A stretch of DNA of 40,116 bases, from the NCBI GenBank assembly GCA_900315195.1, contig OMYD01000005.1, positions 1-40,116 on the forward strand, in the 5' to 3' direction. The position numbers and the translations under genes were made by a program. Shown here piece by piece: positions 17,427 to 25,243 of the stretch. The stretch's first letter is position 1, and every line of letters starts with the position of its first letter. Source of the DNA: an uncultured Eubacteriales bacterium (GTDB taxonomy: Bacteria; Bacillota; Clostridia; Oscillospirales; Acutalibacteraceae). The notes below the pieces were generated by a model. That model made no database searches. It was given only the letters and a program-made list of their open reading frames with translations, and was not told where the DNA came from.

Positions 17427-18869
17427 ATGAAGAAATCATCAAAATGCATGGTCGCGGTACTGCTTGCGGTATTGACGGTTCTTTCATCGTTTTCAATTAT
17501 CGGCTCTTTCGCCGCTGAAGACGAAAAGGCTGAAGCGGTTGCCTCTGTAATGGCGGATGAAAACGAGGTGGCGGCTGATGAGGCCACAGACCCGGAGCCT
17601 GTAACAGAACCTGTAACCGAGCCTGTAACCGAGCCCCAAGTTACCGTAGGCGCTGTCAAAAACATTGAAAAGACCAGCTTTGAGCCAAACTATATCACCC
17701 TTAAATGGGACAAAGTAGCCAACGCGACCGGATATAAGGTATATGTCTGCAACAGAGACAAAGGCACAACATTCGCGAAGGCGGCGACGGTTTCCTCAAA
17801 TACAGTAACCGTTAAGAATCTCATCCATACCACTCAGTACTGGTTCAAGGTTGCCGCTTATATTAATAAGGACGGCAAGACCTATGATGGTGAAGCAACA
17901 TTAAAGAAAACCGCAACACAGGCGGGCACCGTAACAGGACTTGAGATGATCCGTTCCTCAAGCGTACTCCGTTTTGACTGGAACCGCAACTCCAAGGCTA
18001 CGGGCTACAAGATTTACCGCGCCTGCTACAAGACAGACGGCGATTATGTGCTTTACAAGACAATTACCGACAACTCCGTCACCACCTTCTCGGATACAAA
18101 CGTTGAGGACGGCAGAGCCTACTACTACAGCGTACGTCCGTACAGAATCCTCTACGGAGACGCTATTTACCACGCTTACCACAAGACAATCAAGTTTATT
18201 TGCGGCATGTGCTCGCCCAGCTCAAGCTCCACAAGCTTTGTGTCCCGCGCAAATCTTAAATGGACGCACAACAGATGGGCTACAGGCTACGATATCTATT
18301 ATTCCACCGATCGTTACAAGAACTTCAAGTATCTTGATTCCACAACACAAAACTTCTTCAACACTGTCCGCCTTACTCCCGGCAAGAAGTATTACTTCCG
18401 TATTCAGCCCTATAAGATCAACGGCGCCAGCAGAACCAAGGTAGTCGGCACATGGGCTGTTGAAGGCAGAACGATCACCAGCGGAGCCTATGGAAAGAGC
18501 GTAGGCAGCTCTTATGTTGAAGTTAACATCACGGCTCAGCGCATGTGGTTATACAGAAACGGCAAGCTGATTGTCGATACTCCTGTTGTAACCGGAACAA
18601 GAAACTACATGGATACCCCCAAGGGTTACTTTAGCATGTACTCACGCGCGAGAAACACCGTGCTTACAGGCCCCGGATACGCTTCTCCCGTTGATTACTG
18701 GATGGCATTCTCCGGCGGCTGCGGAATCCACGACGCAAGCTGGCGTTCAAGCTTCGGCGGAAACATCTACACCTACAACGGCTCTCACGGCTGCATTAAC
18801 ACACCTTACAAAGCCGTAAGAACCATCTACAACAATACATATCTCGGAATACCTGTTATCGTATTCTGA
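17427..18869 (+). CDS. secreted L,D-transpeptidase (YkuD) with fibronectin-III-like domains
   Basis: 480 aa. Signal peptide (residues 1-29, cleavage near SFAA), an acidic spacer with PVTEPVTEP repeats (about 55-71), then three fibronectin-III-like modules (about 75-165, 168-255, 260-350; each has ATGYKVY, ATGYKIY or ATGYDIY). The YkuD domain is C-terminal (about 365-480). His435 and the SHGCIN motif with Cys456 are the catalytic signature of enzymes that make 3-3 cross-links or attach proteins in peptidoglycan. ATG with a GAGAGGG site. The promoter is unclear: TATACT near 17374 lacks a good -35 box. A terminator follows at once. Confidence 0.93.
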   Translation: MKKSSKCMVAVLLAVLTVLSSFSIIGSFAAEDEKAEAVASVMADENEVAADEATDPEPVTEPVTEPVTEPQVTVGAVKNIEKTSFEPNYITLKWDKVANATGYKVYVCNRDKGTTFAKAATVSSNTVTVKNLIHTTQYWFKVAAYINKDGKTYDGEATLKKTATQAGTVTGLEMIRSSSVLRFDWNRNSKATGYKIYRACYKTDGDYVLYKTITDNSVTTFSDTNVEDGRAYYYSVRPYRILYGDAIYHAYHKTIKFICGMCSPSSSSTSFVSRANLKWTHNRWATGYDIYYSTDRYKNFKYLDSTTQNFFNTVRLTPGKKYYFRIQPYKINGASRTKVVGTWAVEGRTITSGAYGKSVGSSYVEVNITAQRMWLYRNGKLIVDTPVVTGTRNYMDTPKGYFSMYSRARNTVLTGPGYASPVDYWMAFSGGCGIHDASWRSSFGGNIYTYNGSHGCINTPYKAVRTIYNNTYLGIPVIVF

Positions 18870-18883
18870 TAAATAAATAATTC

Positions 18884-18912
18884 GCGGCAGTCCGTTCGGG
18901 CTGCCGCTTTTA
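18884..18912 (+). terminator. terminator of the L,D-transpeptidase gene
   Basis: A 10-bp hairpin with one G-T pair (GCGGCAGTCC, loop GTTC, GGGCTGCCGC) followed by TTTTAT, 14 bp after the stop. Confidence 0.9.
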
Positions 18913-18933
18913 TAATGCACCTGCGCAATTTAT

Positions 18934-19086
18934 GTGCCTTAGGCACAATTCATGTTCAGCGAACAATTCATGAAACGCAGTTTCAATTCATTTCTGACGC
19001 TGACTTTTTAAAAGTCGGGTGTTATTGAAAACTTTGATGCCACAGACAAATTGCCTGTGGCATTAATTGATTTGCATTGCAAATCA
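18934..19086. repeat. hairpin-linker array between convergent wall genes (AATTCAT linkers)
   Basis: GTGCC-TTA-GGCAC (18934-18946), GTTC-AGC-GAAC (18954-18964) and GAAAC-GCA-GTTTC (18972-18984), each followed by exactly AATTCAT. After a degenerate stretch come GACTTTT/AAAAGTC (19002-19016), an 8-bp TGCCACAG/CTGTGGCA hairpin (19038-19062) and TGATTTGC-ATT-GCAAATCA (19068-19086). The last hairpin contains the stop codon of the deacetylase gene in its stem and shares its stem sequence with the hairpin after recX. Confidence 0.88.
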
Positions 19087-19854
19087 TTGGCTGAGGTGAA
19101 ACTCTCCCTGCACATCTGTATAATACTCTCCCTCGGGAATCAAATCTTTAATAAGAACAATCTCGTACCCCTTGTTTTTAATGCCCTTAATAATACCGGG
19201 CAGAGCGGCAGGGGTATTTTTTGCGCCGTTGTGCATCAATACGATCGAGCCGTCGCAGACCTTGCTCAGCACGGTTTTGCACATCTGCTCGGGAGTGGGG
19301 TCCTTCCAATCCAAGCTGTCGACGTCCCACTGAACGCAGTACATTCCCATCTGCTTAACGCTGTTTACCACCATGTTGTCATAGTCGCCGTATGGCGGGC
19401 GGAACAGGGTAGGGGTGCAGCCCGTCAGCTTGCAGATTTTGTCATTGCAGGCTTTCACCTCGGCGCACGCCGTGTCCTTTGAAAGCTGCGGCATGTGAGG
19501 GTGAGTGTTGCTGTGATTACCGATGTCGTGACCTTTTGCCGCAATGTTTTTTACGTCGTCTGGGTATTTATCAACCCATTCTCCCACAAGAAAAAACGTC
19601 GCCTTTACATTTTGTTCGTCAAGTATATCAAGAAGCTGCTGCGTCTCCTCGTTGCCCCAAGCCGCGTCAAATGAGATTGCGACCTGCTTTTTGTCGCTCT
19701 CAACTCGGTAGATAGGGTTTGTTTTAGGCTCGGCGGTGGTCTGAACAGCGGTCTTCCCGACCGAGGTTATCGAAACGCTCAGAGCCGCGATTCCGGCGAT
19801 AAGGCAGATTGAGGCTGTCAGAAGCGAGCGTCTGTTTAGTATAAGTAATCTCAT
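19084..19854 (-). CDS. PdaB-type polysaccharide deacetylase (CE4, NodB domain)
   Basis: 256 aa with an N-terminal membrane anchor (about residues 9-30) and an exported NodB domain. Motif 1 is SFDAAWGNE (Asp63): the first aspartate is kept but the second, metal-binding one is Ala, as is usual for PdaB-like sporulation deacetylases that have FD-x-x-WG here. Motif 2 is HSNTH (His114, His118), motif 3 RPPYGDYD, motif 4 VQWDVDSLDW and motif 5 VLMHNG. The frame opens seven codons earlier, but the ATG at 19854 is the one served by GGAGGG. That site lies in the arm of a terminator-like hairpin (19861-19888). Acts on wall or cortex glycan by family; the exact substrate is unknown. Confidence 0.9.
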   Translation of the reverse strand: MRLLILNRRSLLTASICLIAGIAALSVSITSVGKTAVQTTAEPKTNPIYRVESDKKQVAISFDAAWGNEETQQLLDILDEQNVKATFFLVGEWVDKYPDDVKNIAAKGHDIGNHSNTHPHMPQLSKDTACAEVKACNDKICKLTGCTPTLFRPPYGDYDNMVVNSVKQMGMYCVQWDVDSLDWKDPTPEQMCKTVLSKVCDGSIVLMHNGAKNTPAALPGIIKGIKNKGYEIVLIKDLIPEGEYYTDVQGEFHLSQ

Positions 19855-19888
19855 AAAAATCCCTCCGTATACCAATGTATATGGAGGG
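19855..19888 (-). terminator. terminator-like hairpin that also covers the pdaB-type ribosome site
   Basis: On the minus strand CCCTCC-A-TATAC pairs with GTATA-C-GGAGGG (19861-19888) and is followed by ATTTTTAT. It sits after the DUF4097 gene and could end the padR operon, but its 3' arm is the GGAGGG ribosome site of the deacetylase gene. Confidence 0.65.
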
Positions 19889-19898
19889 AAGTTTAGTA

Positions 19899-20699
19899 TT
19901 ATGAGTCCGCCTTGGCAATTTCGATTTTGATGTTGCCCGTGGTGGTTTCAAGCTTGCATTTGCCGCCGTTCCCGTTATTTGGCACGTCGATATCGCCTGT
20001 GGTAGTGTCAACGGAGAATACTTTGTCCGAGAGCAGTGTGCCCTTGATGTTGCCCGTGGTGGTCTCGGCGTAAATATCAGCCGCGTCAGAGCAGTCAAAA
20101 TGAATGTTGCCCGTTGTGCAGTTTATATGCAGGCTGCCCGATATAACCGTATCCGTAAGCTTGATATTGCCTGTTGTAGTTTCAAGGTCGGCGTTTCCGT
20201 CAACGTTTACGGAGTCTGCCCTGATGTTGCCGGTTGTGGTTATTAAGTCAAAGCTGTTGGCTTTCAGGCTGCTTATGTCAATGTTACCCGTAGTTGTTTC
20301 AATGCCGATCTTATCATATCCCGCCTTAGGAAGTAAAATAGTTATCTTCGGAGAGTTCAGATCAAAGTTGATGTATTCGTACCATTCGCGCGAATCATCA
20401 TAGCTTACGGTGAGCGTCTTGTTTTCGACCTCAGCCTTAAAATGCAGCTTTTCAGGCTCATAGAACGTCACCGTGCATTCCTTCTCGTCGGTGTGTTCAA
20501 GCTTTATTTCGGCAGAATTAACGTCTATGTCAATGCTGTCAAAGTCACTGCTTATCTTTTCGGTCACGGTGGTGTATTCAACCGTATTAAGTTTTTTGAT
20601 GTCGAAACCAACTGCTGCAAGGGCTCCCGCAATAATCAGAACGCCCGAAACCGTCAAAGCCGTAGCGGCTATAATCCAGCCCTTTTTTGCTTTTCTCAT
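19899..20699 (-). CDS. DUF4097-family beta-repeat membrane-anchored protein
   Basis: 266 aa. One N-terminal membrane helix (about residues 8-32) precedes an extracytoplasmic beta-solenoid. The repeat ETTTGNI, with small variants (ITTTGNI, NCTTGNI, DTTTGDI), occurs seven times at about 18-22-residue spacing from residue 134 to the end, one per rung. This is the DUF4097/DUF4098 family, usually encoded after PadR and DUF1700 genes in Firmicutes. Its start overlaps the DUF1700 stop (ATGA), so the two are coupled. Function unknown; an envelope-associated sensing or anti-stress role is inference. Confidence 0.9.
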   Translation of the reverse strand: MRKAKKGWIIAATALTVSGVLIIAGALAAVGFDIKKLNTVEYTTVTEKISSDFDSIDIDVNSAEIKLEHTDEKECTVTFYEPEKLHFKAEVENKTLTVSYDDSREWYEYINFDLNSPKITILLPKAGYDKIGIETTTGNIDISSLKANSFDLITTTGNIRADSVNVDGNADLETTTGNIKLTDTVISGSLHINCTTGNIHFDCSDAADIYAETTTGNIKGTLLSDKVFSVDTTTGDIDVPNNGNGGKCKLETTTGNIKIEIAKADS

Positions 20700-21298
20700 G
20701 ACTGCGCCTCCTTTTTAACAAACAGTGATTTTATGCCGAGTATGATCCGCTTTGTAAGCTTCACAACGCCCTTTGAAGCCGCCAGGCTGCCGAATACCAG
20801 AAATACCGTAAGACCGGCAAGCAGCAAGCCCGCGCCGAGCGAAGCAAGCCCTGTCCAGCCGTAACCGCGAGCTATAAATATCGGACAGGATGCGACACAG
20901 CCGAGTGCCGATACGCCAAACGCGACCGTGACCGCCCACAGCGAAATAATCAGCGACCACAGCGTTATGTAGAGCGAAAAAACTATAACGATAGCGGCGA
21001 TAAGCAGCGGAACCCAAACAGGTGAGCCAACCGCGATAAGCACGATTTCCCACGTTTTCAGCTTCCTTTTTGTTTTCACCTTTTGCTTGACAATCTTTGA
21101 AAGCGGCGTTTCGGCTATGATTTGAGATGCGATTTCATCGGGACTGCCGATTTCCGCAACCGCTTCTTCCTCTGTAAGTCCGTCCTCAACGCGGTCGTCG
21201 ATCATCTCGCCGTAAAACGTCAGGTGCTCGTCTATATCTTCCTGTGGCAAGCCCGACAAACCGCGCCCGAGCTGCTCAAAAAACTCATATTTGTTCAT
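20696..21298 (-). CDS. DUF1700 (HAAS-type) membrane protein
   Basis: 200 aa. The N-terminal 60 residues are the soluble DUF1700/HAAS motif (FFEQLGRGLSGLPQEDIDE, EEEAVAEIGSPDEIA), thought to contact PadR-type partners. Three or four membrane helices follow (about residues 83-180), and a basic tail. It overlaps padR upstream and the DUF4097 gene downstream by 4 nt each (ATGA), so this is a tight three-gene operon. No catalytic motif. Confidence 0.92.
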   Translation of the reverse strand: MNKYEFFEQLGRGLSGLPQEDIDEHLTFYGEMIDDRVEDGLTEEEAVAEIGSPDEIASQIIAETPLSKIVKQKVKTKRKLKTWEIVLIAVGSPVWVPLLIAAIVIVFSLYITLWSLIISLWAVTVAFGVSALGCVASCPIFIARGYGWTGLASLGAGLLLAGLTVFLVFGSLAASKGVVKLTKRIILGIKSLFVKKEAQS

Positions 21299-21609
21299 TT
21301 TTCGTCCTCCCTTGTAATAAAGCTGTGGATCGCCATGATCTCGTTCCAGTCTTCTTTAAATTCCTCAATGCGCGTAAGCCCTTCATTTGTAATGTGGTAG
21401 TACTTTCTCAGTCTGCCGTTGTGTTCGGCGGTTTTGACATTCAGCATGCCCGCCGTTTCAAGCCGCTTTAAAATGGTGTATAGCGTTGATTCGGAAAGCT
21501 CGATATACGGCTTCATGTCCTTGATGATTTTGTAGCCGTAGGAGTCCTCGCTCTTTATTGCGGCAAGTACGCAGACGTCCAAAAGCCCTCGCTTAAGTTG
21601 ATTATCCAT
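21295..21609 (-). CDS. PadR-family transcriptional regulator
   Basis: 104 aa, short PadR type. Winged helix: LKRGLLDVCVLAAIKSEDSYGYKI, then LSESTLYTILKRLETAGML (recognition helix) and the wing NGRLRKYYHITNEG, then a short C-terminal dimerisation helix. ATG with an AGGAGG site. First gene of padR-DUF1700-DUF4097, likely a repressor of its own operon: a 19-bp palindrome occupies the promoter spacer. Confidence 0.95.
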   Translation of the reverse strand: MDNQLKRGLLDVCVLAAIKSEDSYGYKIIKDMKPYIELSESTLYTILKRLETAGMLNVKTAEHNGRLRKYYHITNEGLTRIEEFKEDWNEIMAIHSFITREDEK

Positions 21610-21633
21610 ATCATACCTCCTTTTATGAAATAC

Positions 21634-21662
21634 ATCATAACACGAAGTATTATGTTTGTCAA
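21634..21662 (-). promoter_or_regulatory. padR operon promoter with built-in operator
   Basis: TTGACA (21657-21662), 17-bp spacer, TATGAT (21634-21639) on the minus strand. The spacer holds a palindrome at 21636-21654 (CATAACAC-GAA-GTATTATG on the plus strand, 7 of 8 paired positions), well placed for PadR to block polymerase. Confidence 0.8.
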
Positions 21663-21702
21663 GAAAAAAATAAAAATCCCTCTCAACAAAATGCTGAGAG
21701 GG
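21663..21702 (-). terminator. terminator of cysS
   Basis: An 8-bp hairpin (CCCTCTCA/TGAGAGGG, 21678-21702) followed on the minus strand by ATTTTTATTTTTTT. It separates the rimO-pgsA-cysS unit from the padR promoter. Confidence 0.88.
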
Positions 21703-21721
21703 AAAACAATGTTTCGTGTTT

Positions 21722-23125
21722 TTATTCCGCGTAGTGCCAGCTTATGCCGTCCTTGGTGTCAACAACCACTACCTTCATTTCGGCTAATTTGTCGCGGATG
21801 GCGTCGGCTGTTGCCCAGTCCTTGTTTTTGCGCGCCTCAGTTCGCTGAGCAATAAGAGCCTCAATCTCGGCGTCCTGAGGATTGCTCTCCTTTTTAGTCT
21901 CCTCCTTTGCGCTGAGGAGGTTGAGCGAGAGCACCTTGTCAAGCTCGCCCAGCACATAGCGCTTTGTGGCGTCATTTGTAACGGCTTTCAGCACGTCGTA
22001 AACAACCGTAACGCCCAGCGAGGTGTTGAGGTCGTTGTCCATAGCCGCCTTGAACTTGTCAATCAGCTCAGCCGCCTTTGCGGCGTCAACCTCGCCGTCG
22101 GTGCCGAGAGATGAAATGCGTTTGATAAGCTTGTCGTAAGCCTTTACGCAGTTGTCAAGGCTCTCATATGAGAAGGTCAGGGGCTTGCGGTAGTGGCTCT
22201 GCAGGCAGAAAAAGCGGTAGGCAACGGGGTCGTAGCCCTTGTTCTCGAGCAAAGAAACAGTCAGGAAGTCACCCTTTGACTTGCTCATTTTGCCGCGCGC
22301 GTCATTTAGGTGCAGAACATGGAACCAGTAGTTGCACCACTTGTGGCCGAGGTACGCCTCGCTCTGGGCGATCTCGTTTGTGTGGTGGGGGAAAGCGTTG
22401 TCGATTCCGCCGCAGTGAATATCGAGATACTCGCCGTTGTGGCGCTTGCTTATGCATGAGCACTCGATATGCCAGCCCGGGTAGCCGAGTCCCCAGGGGG
22501 ATTCCCACTTGAGCTCCTGATCCTCAAATTTCGACTTGGTAAACCAGAGAACAAAGTCGGTTTTGTTGCGCTTGTTCTCGTCCTCCTCAACGCTGTCGCG
22601 GACGCCTACAGCCAAATCCTCCTCGTTCATGTTGCCGAAAACATAGTAGGTGCTCAGCTTTGATGTGTCAAAATAAACGTTGCCGCCCGAAATATAGGCG
22701 TAGCCCTTTTCAAGCAGAACCGTAATCATCTCGATAAAGTCGTCGATGCAGTTTGTCGCTGGCTCAACAACGTCGGGGCGCTTGATGTTGAGCTTTTCGC
22801 AGTCGGCAAAGAAAGCGTCGGTGTAGAACTTCGCGATTTCCATTACGGTCTTATGCTCACGCTTTGCGCCCTTGAGCATTTTGTCCTCGCCTGTGTCGGC
22901 GTCGGAAGAAAGGTGACCTACGTCTGTGATATTCATAACGCGGTTAACGTCGTAGCCCGCGAAGCGCAGGTACTTTTCAAGCACATCCTCCATTATGTAG
23001 GTGCGCAGGTTGCCGATATGCGCGTAGTGATATACGGTGGGGCCGCAGGTGTACATGTTTACCTTGCCTTCGGTAAAGGGAACGAACTCCTGTTTTGTCT
23101 GTCCGAGTGAATTGTAAAGAATCAT
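21722..23125 (-). CDS. cysS: cysteinyl-tRNA synthetase
   Basis: Charges tRNA(Cys) with cysteine. The 467 residues match the family. The class I signatures are HIGN (36-39, in YHYAHIGNLRTY) and KMSKS (279-283). Zinc ligands are Cys27 in TCGPTVY, Cys222/Cys224 region in WHIECSCIS, and His247-His248 in NAFPHHTNE. ATG with AAGGAG. It begins 23 bp after pgsA, so it is in the rimO-pgsA-cysS operon; no T-box leader fits in that gap. Confidence 0.97.
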   Translation of the reverse strand: MILYNSLGQTKQEFVPFTEGKVNMYTCGPTVYHYAHIGNLRTYIMEDVLEKYLRFAGYDVNRVMNITDVGHLSSDADTGEDKMLKGAKREHKTVMEIAKFYTDAFFADCEKLNIKRPDVVEPATNCIDDFIEMITVLLEKGYAYISGGNVYFDTSKLSTYYVFGNMNEEDLAVGVRDSVEEDENKRNKTDFVLWFTKSKFEDQELKWESPWGLGYPGWHIECSCISKRHNGEYLDIHCGGIDNAFPHHTNEIAQSEAYLGHKWCNYWFHVLHLNDARGKMSKSKGDFLTVSLLENKGYDPVAYRFFCLQSHYRKPLTFSYESLDNCVKAYDKLIKRISSLGTDGEVDAAKAAELIDKFKAAMDNDLNTSLGVTVVYDVLKAVTNDATKRYVLGELDKVLSLNLLSAKEETKKESNPQDAEIEALIAQRTEARKNKDWATADAIRDKLAEMKVVVVDTKDGISWHYAE

Positions 23126-23148
23126 ATTTGTACTCCTTTAAAGGAAAT

Positions 23149-23727
23149 TTATTTTTCAGATATAAATTGCTTGTTCTGCGCTACATAGATAACGCCCGAG
23201 AGAATTGCGAAGAAGGTTGAAACCCAGATAAGCCCCTCGCCGATGATGAAGAAAATATTGCTAAGACAGCAGGGGAGACATACGCCAAGCTCGCCTATGT
23301 CAAGCACGATCTGCATTACCAATACGCAGATAATCGCGACCATCTGGGTAACGGTTTTTACCTTGCCCCAGATATTTGCGGCTATGACCTTGCCCTTTGA
23401 TGCGGCAATTAGTCGGATTGAGGTCACGGCAAACTCGCGGAAAAGCACAATAATCACCGCAACGCAGTCACATAGCCCGAGCTGTACAAAACACAGCAGG
23501 GCTGAAATCACAAGGATTTTATCGGCAAGCGGATCGGCGAATTTTCCGAAGTCGGTAACAAGTCCGCGCTTTCTGGCAATTTTTCCGTCGAGCAGGTCGG
23601 TTATTGAAGCCGCTGCGAATATAGCCAGCGCTGCAAGGTTGTTAAGCGGAAAGTTTATAAGCAGCGCCGCCACAAAGAACGGCACCAGAATTATTCTTGC
23701 CACGGTCAGTTTGTTTGGTAGGTTCAT
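23149..23727 (-). CDS. pgsA: CDP-diacylglycerol-glycerol-3-phosphate 3-phosphatidyltransferase
   Basis: Membrane enzyme that makes phosphatidylglycerophosphate, the precursor of phosphatidylglycerol. The CDP-alcohol phosphotransferase motif DG-x2-AR-x8-G-x3-D-x3-D is complete: Asp47, Gly48, Ala51, Arg52, Gly61, Asp65, Asp69. About five hydrophobic helices, 192 aa, typical length. ATG preceded by AGGATGATACT. It lies between rimO and cysS on the same strand; rimO-pgsA adjacency is common in Firmicutes. Confidence 0.96.
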   Translation of the reverse strand: MNLPNKLTVARIILVPFFVAALLINFPLNNLAALAIFAAASITDLLDGKIARKRGLVTDFGKFADPLADKILVISALLCFVQLGLCDCVAVIIVLFREFAVTSIRLIAASKGKVIAANIWGKVKTVTQMVAIICVLVMQIVLDIGELGVCLPCCLSNIFFIIGEGLIWVSTFFAILSGVIYVAQNKQFISEK

Positions 23728-23844
23728 AGTATCATCCTATTTTCAGCGATAGAGTTGAATAAAAAATGTATACGAAACAGCAAGCGTAAGACCCGCCGTT
23801 CAGGAAGCTTTATGAGCATGCAAAGTCATCCGTAGGCGGACTGC

Positions 23845-25176
23845 CTACCGCGTTGCGGCGCCAATGGGGTCGCAGCCCATGCTGTCGGTTACCTCAACGG
23901 TTACAAAGCTGCCGATTTGCGGCTTTTCGTCGGCGGTAAAGAACACGCAGCCGTCAACCTCCGGGGCGTCGGCATAGGTTCTGCCGTACCAGCACTCGGC
24001 GATTCTGTCAAAGCCCTCAACAAGCACCTCGATTTTTGTACCTATAAGGCTGTCGCAGTAATTTGCCATCACGGTCTGCTGATGCTCCATAATTATGTCG
24101 GCGCGGCGCTGCTTTACGTCGTCGTCGAGCTGGTTCGGCATTTTAGCCGCGGGCGTGCCCTCCTCCTGAGAGTAGGCAAAGCAGCCGAGACGCTGAAAGT
24201 TGATTTCCTTTGCAAACTCCGCCAGCTCCTCAAACTGTTCCTCCGTTTCTCCGGGGAAGCCCGTAATAAATGTAGAGCGGAAAATAACGTTCGGAATTTT
24301 ATCGCGTATTTTATTAAGCAGAGCGGTAAGGCTCTCGCGGTCGCCGCGGCGGTGCATTCGGTGAAGAATTTCGCTGTTGCAGTGCTGCAGCGGCAGGTCG
24401 ATGTATTTTACGATTTTATCCTCGCGCGCCATAACGTCAATAAGCTCGTCGGTTATGCTGTCGGGGTAGCAGTAGAGCACGCGTATCCAGTGCAGCCCGC
24501 CAATTTTACAAAGCTCGGTTAGCAGCTTGTCAAGGGAAGGCTTGCCGTATAAATCCTCGCCGTAGCGCGTGGTGTCCTGAGCGATAACATTAAGCTCGCG
24601 CACGCCGTTTTCGGCAAGCTTTTTTGCTTCCTCAATAAGGTCCTCTATTTTTCTGCTGCGGAATTTTCCGCGTATCATCGGAATAGCGCAGAAGGTGCAT
24701 TTATTGTCGCAGCCCTCGGCGATTTTCAGGAAAGCGGTGTAGAATGGGGTAGACTGAACTCTGCCGCCCTCAAGAGGCAGGCTTAGTTTGTCGGGGAAAA
24801 TCTCTATTTTATCGCCGTCTGACAGAACGCTTTCAACTATATCGGCAATCTGCGCGTTAGCTCCGATTCCGACAGCGGCGTCGATTTCGTAAAGCTGTTT
24901 TGTGATTTCGTCCTGATAGCGCTCGGCAAGACAGCCCGTAACGATAATAGCCTTTATCTTGCCCTCGTGTTTAAGGGTACCAAGCTCGATTATCTCGTCA
25001 ATGCTCTCCTGCTTTGCGGAGTCGATAAAGCCGCAGGTGTTAACAATAACGGCGTCGGCGTTTTCAGCCTCGCCCACAAGCTCAAACCCGCGCTGTTTCA
25101 GCGTAAAGAGCAGCATTTCGGCGTCAACCTGATTCTTAGCGCAGCCGAGGGAAACAATGGCTACCTTTTTGTTCAT
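23845..25176 (-). CDS. rimO: ribosomal protein S12 methylthiotransferase (radical SAM)
   Basis: Adds a methylthio group to an aspartate of ribosomal protein S12. It has 443 aa from the preferred start. The N-terminal UPF0004 domain has Cys12 (SLGCAKNQVD), Cys48 (NTCGF) and Cys82 (GCLAER), which hold one iron-sulfur cluster. The radical SAM CxxxCxxC is Cys156-Cys160-Cys163 (GCDNKCTFC); a C-terminal TRAM domain follows. An ATG at 25185 overlaps the AAGGA site, so the ATG at 25176 with 8-nt spacing is chosen. The TAG stop lies in the arm of a GTAGGC/GCCTAC hairpin (23832-23848). No promoter was found in the repeat-filled gap upstream. Confidence 0.95.
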   Translation of the reverse strand: MNKKVAIVSLGCAKNQVDAEMLLFTLKQRGFELVGEAENADAVIVNTCGFIDSAKQESIDEIIELGTLKHEGKIKAIIVTGCLAERYQDEITKQLYEIDAAVGIGANAQIADIVESVLSDGDKIEIFPDKLSLPLEGGRVQSTPFYTAFLKIAEGCDNKCTFCAIPMIRGKFRSRKIEDLIEEAKKLAENGVRELNVIAQDTTRYGEDLYGKPSLDKLLTELCKIGGLHWIRVLYCYPDSITDELIDVMAREDKIVKYIDLPLQHCNSEILHRMHRRGDRESLTALLNKIRDKIPNVIFRSTFITGFPGETEEQFEELAEFAKEINFQRLGCFAYSQEEGTPAAKMPNQLDDDVKQRRADIIMEHQQTVMANYCDSLIGTKIEVLVEGFDRIAECWYGRTYADAPEVDGCVFFTADEKPQIGSFVTVEVTDSMGCDPIGAATR

Positions 25177-25195
25177 ACTTCTCATCCTTATTAAA

Positions 25196-25216
25196 TGCGG
25201 CGCAGCCGCAATTCAT
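25196..25216. repeat. single hairpin-linker unit before rimO
   Basis: TGCGGC-GCA-GCCGCA (25196-25210) followed by ATTCAT, one unit of the AATTCAT family, 20 bp from the rimO start codon. Confidence 0.7.
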
Positions 25217-25243
25217 CTATTTACACACATTTTTTTAACGGTG

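Noticed and set aside
23126..23148. T-box leader for cysS
   Set aside because: The gap after pgsA is only 23 bp, too short for a T-box.
23917..24522. 201-codon plus-strand open frame opposite rimO
   Set aside because: Antisense to a complete rimO with all cysteine motifs; it arises from codon bias.
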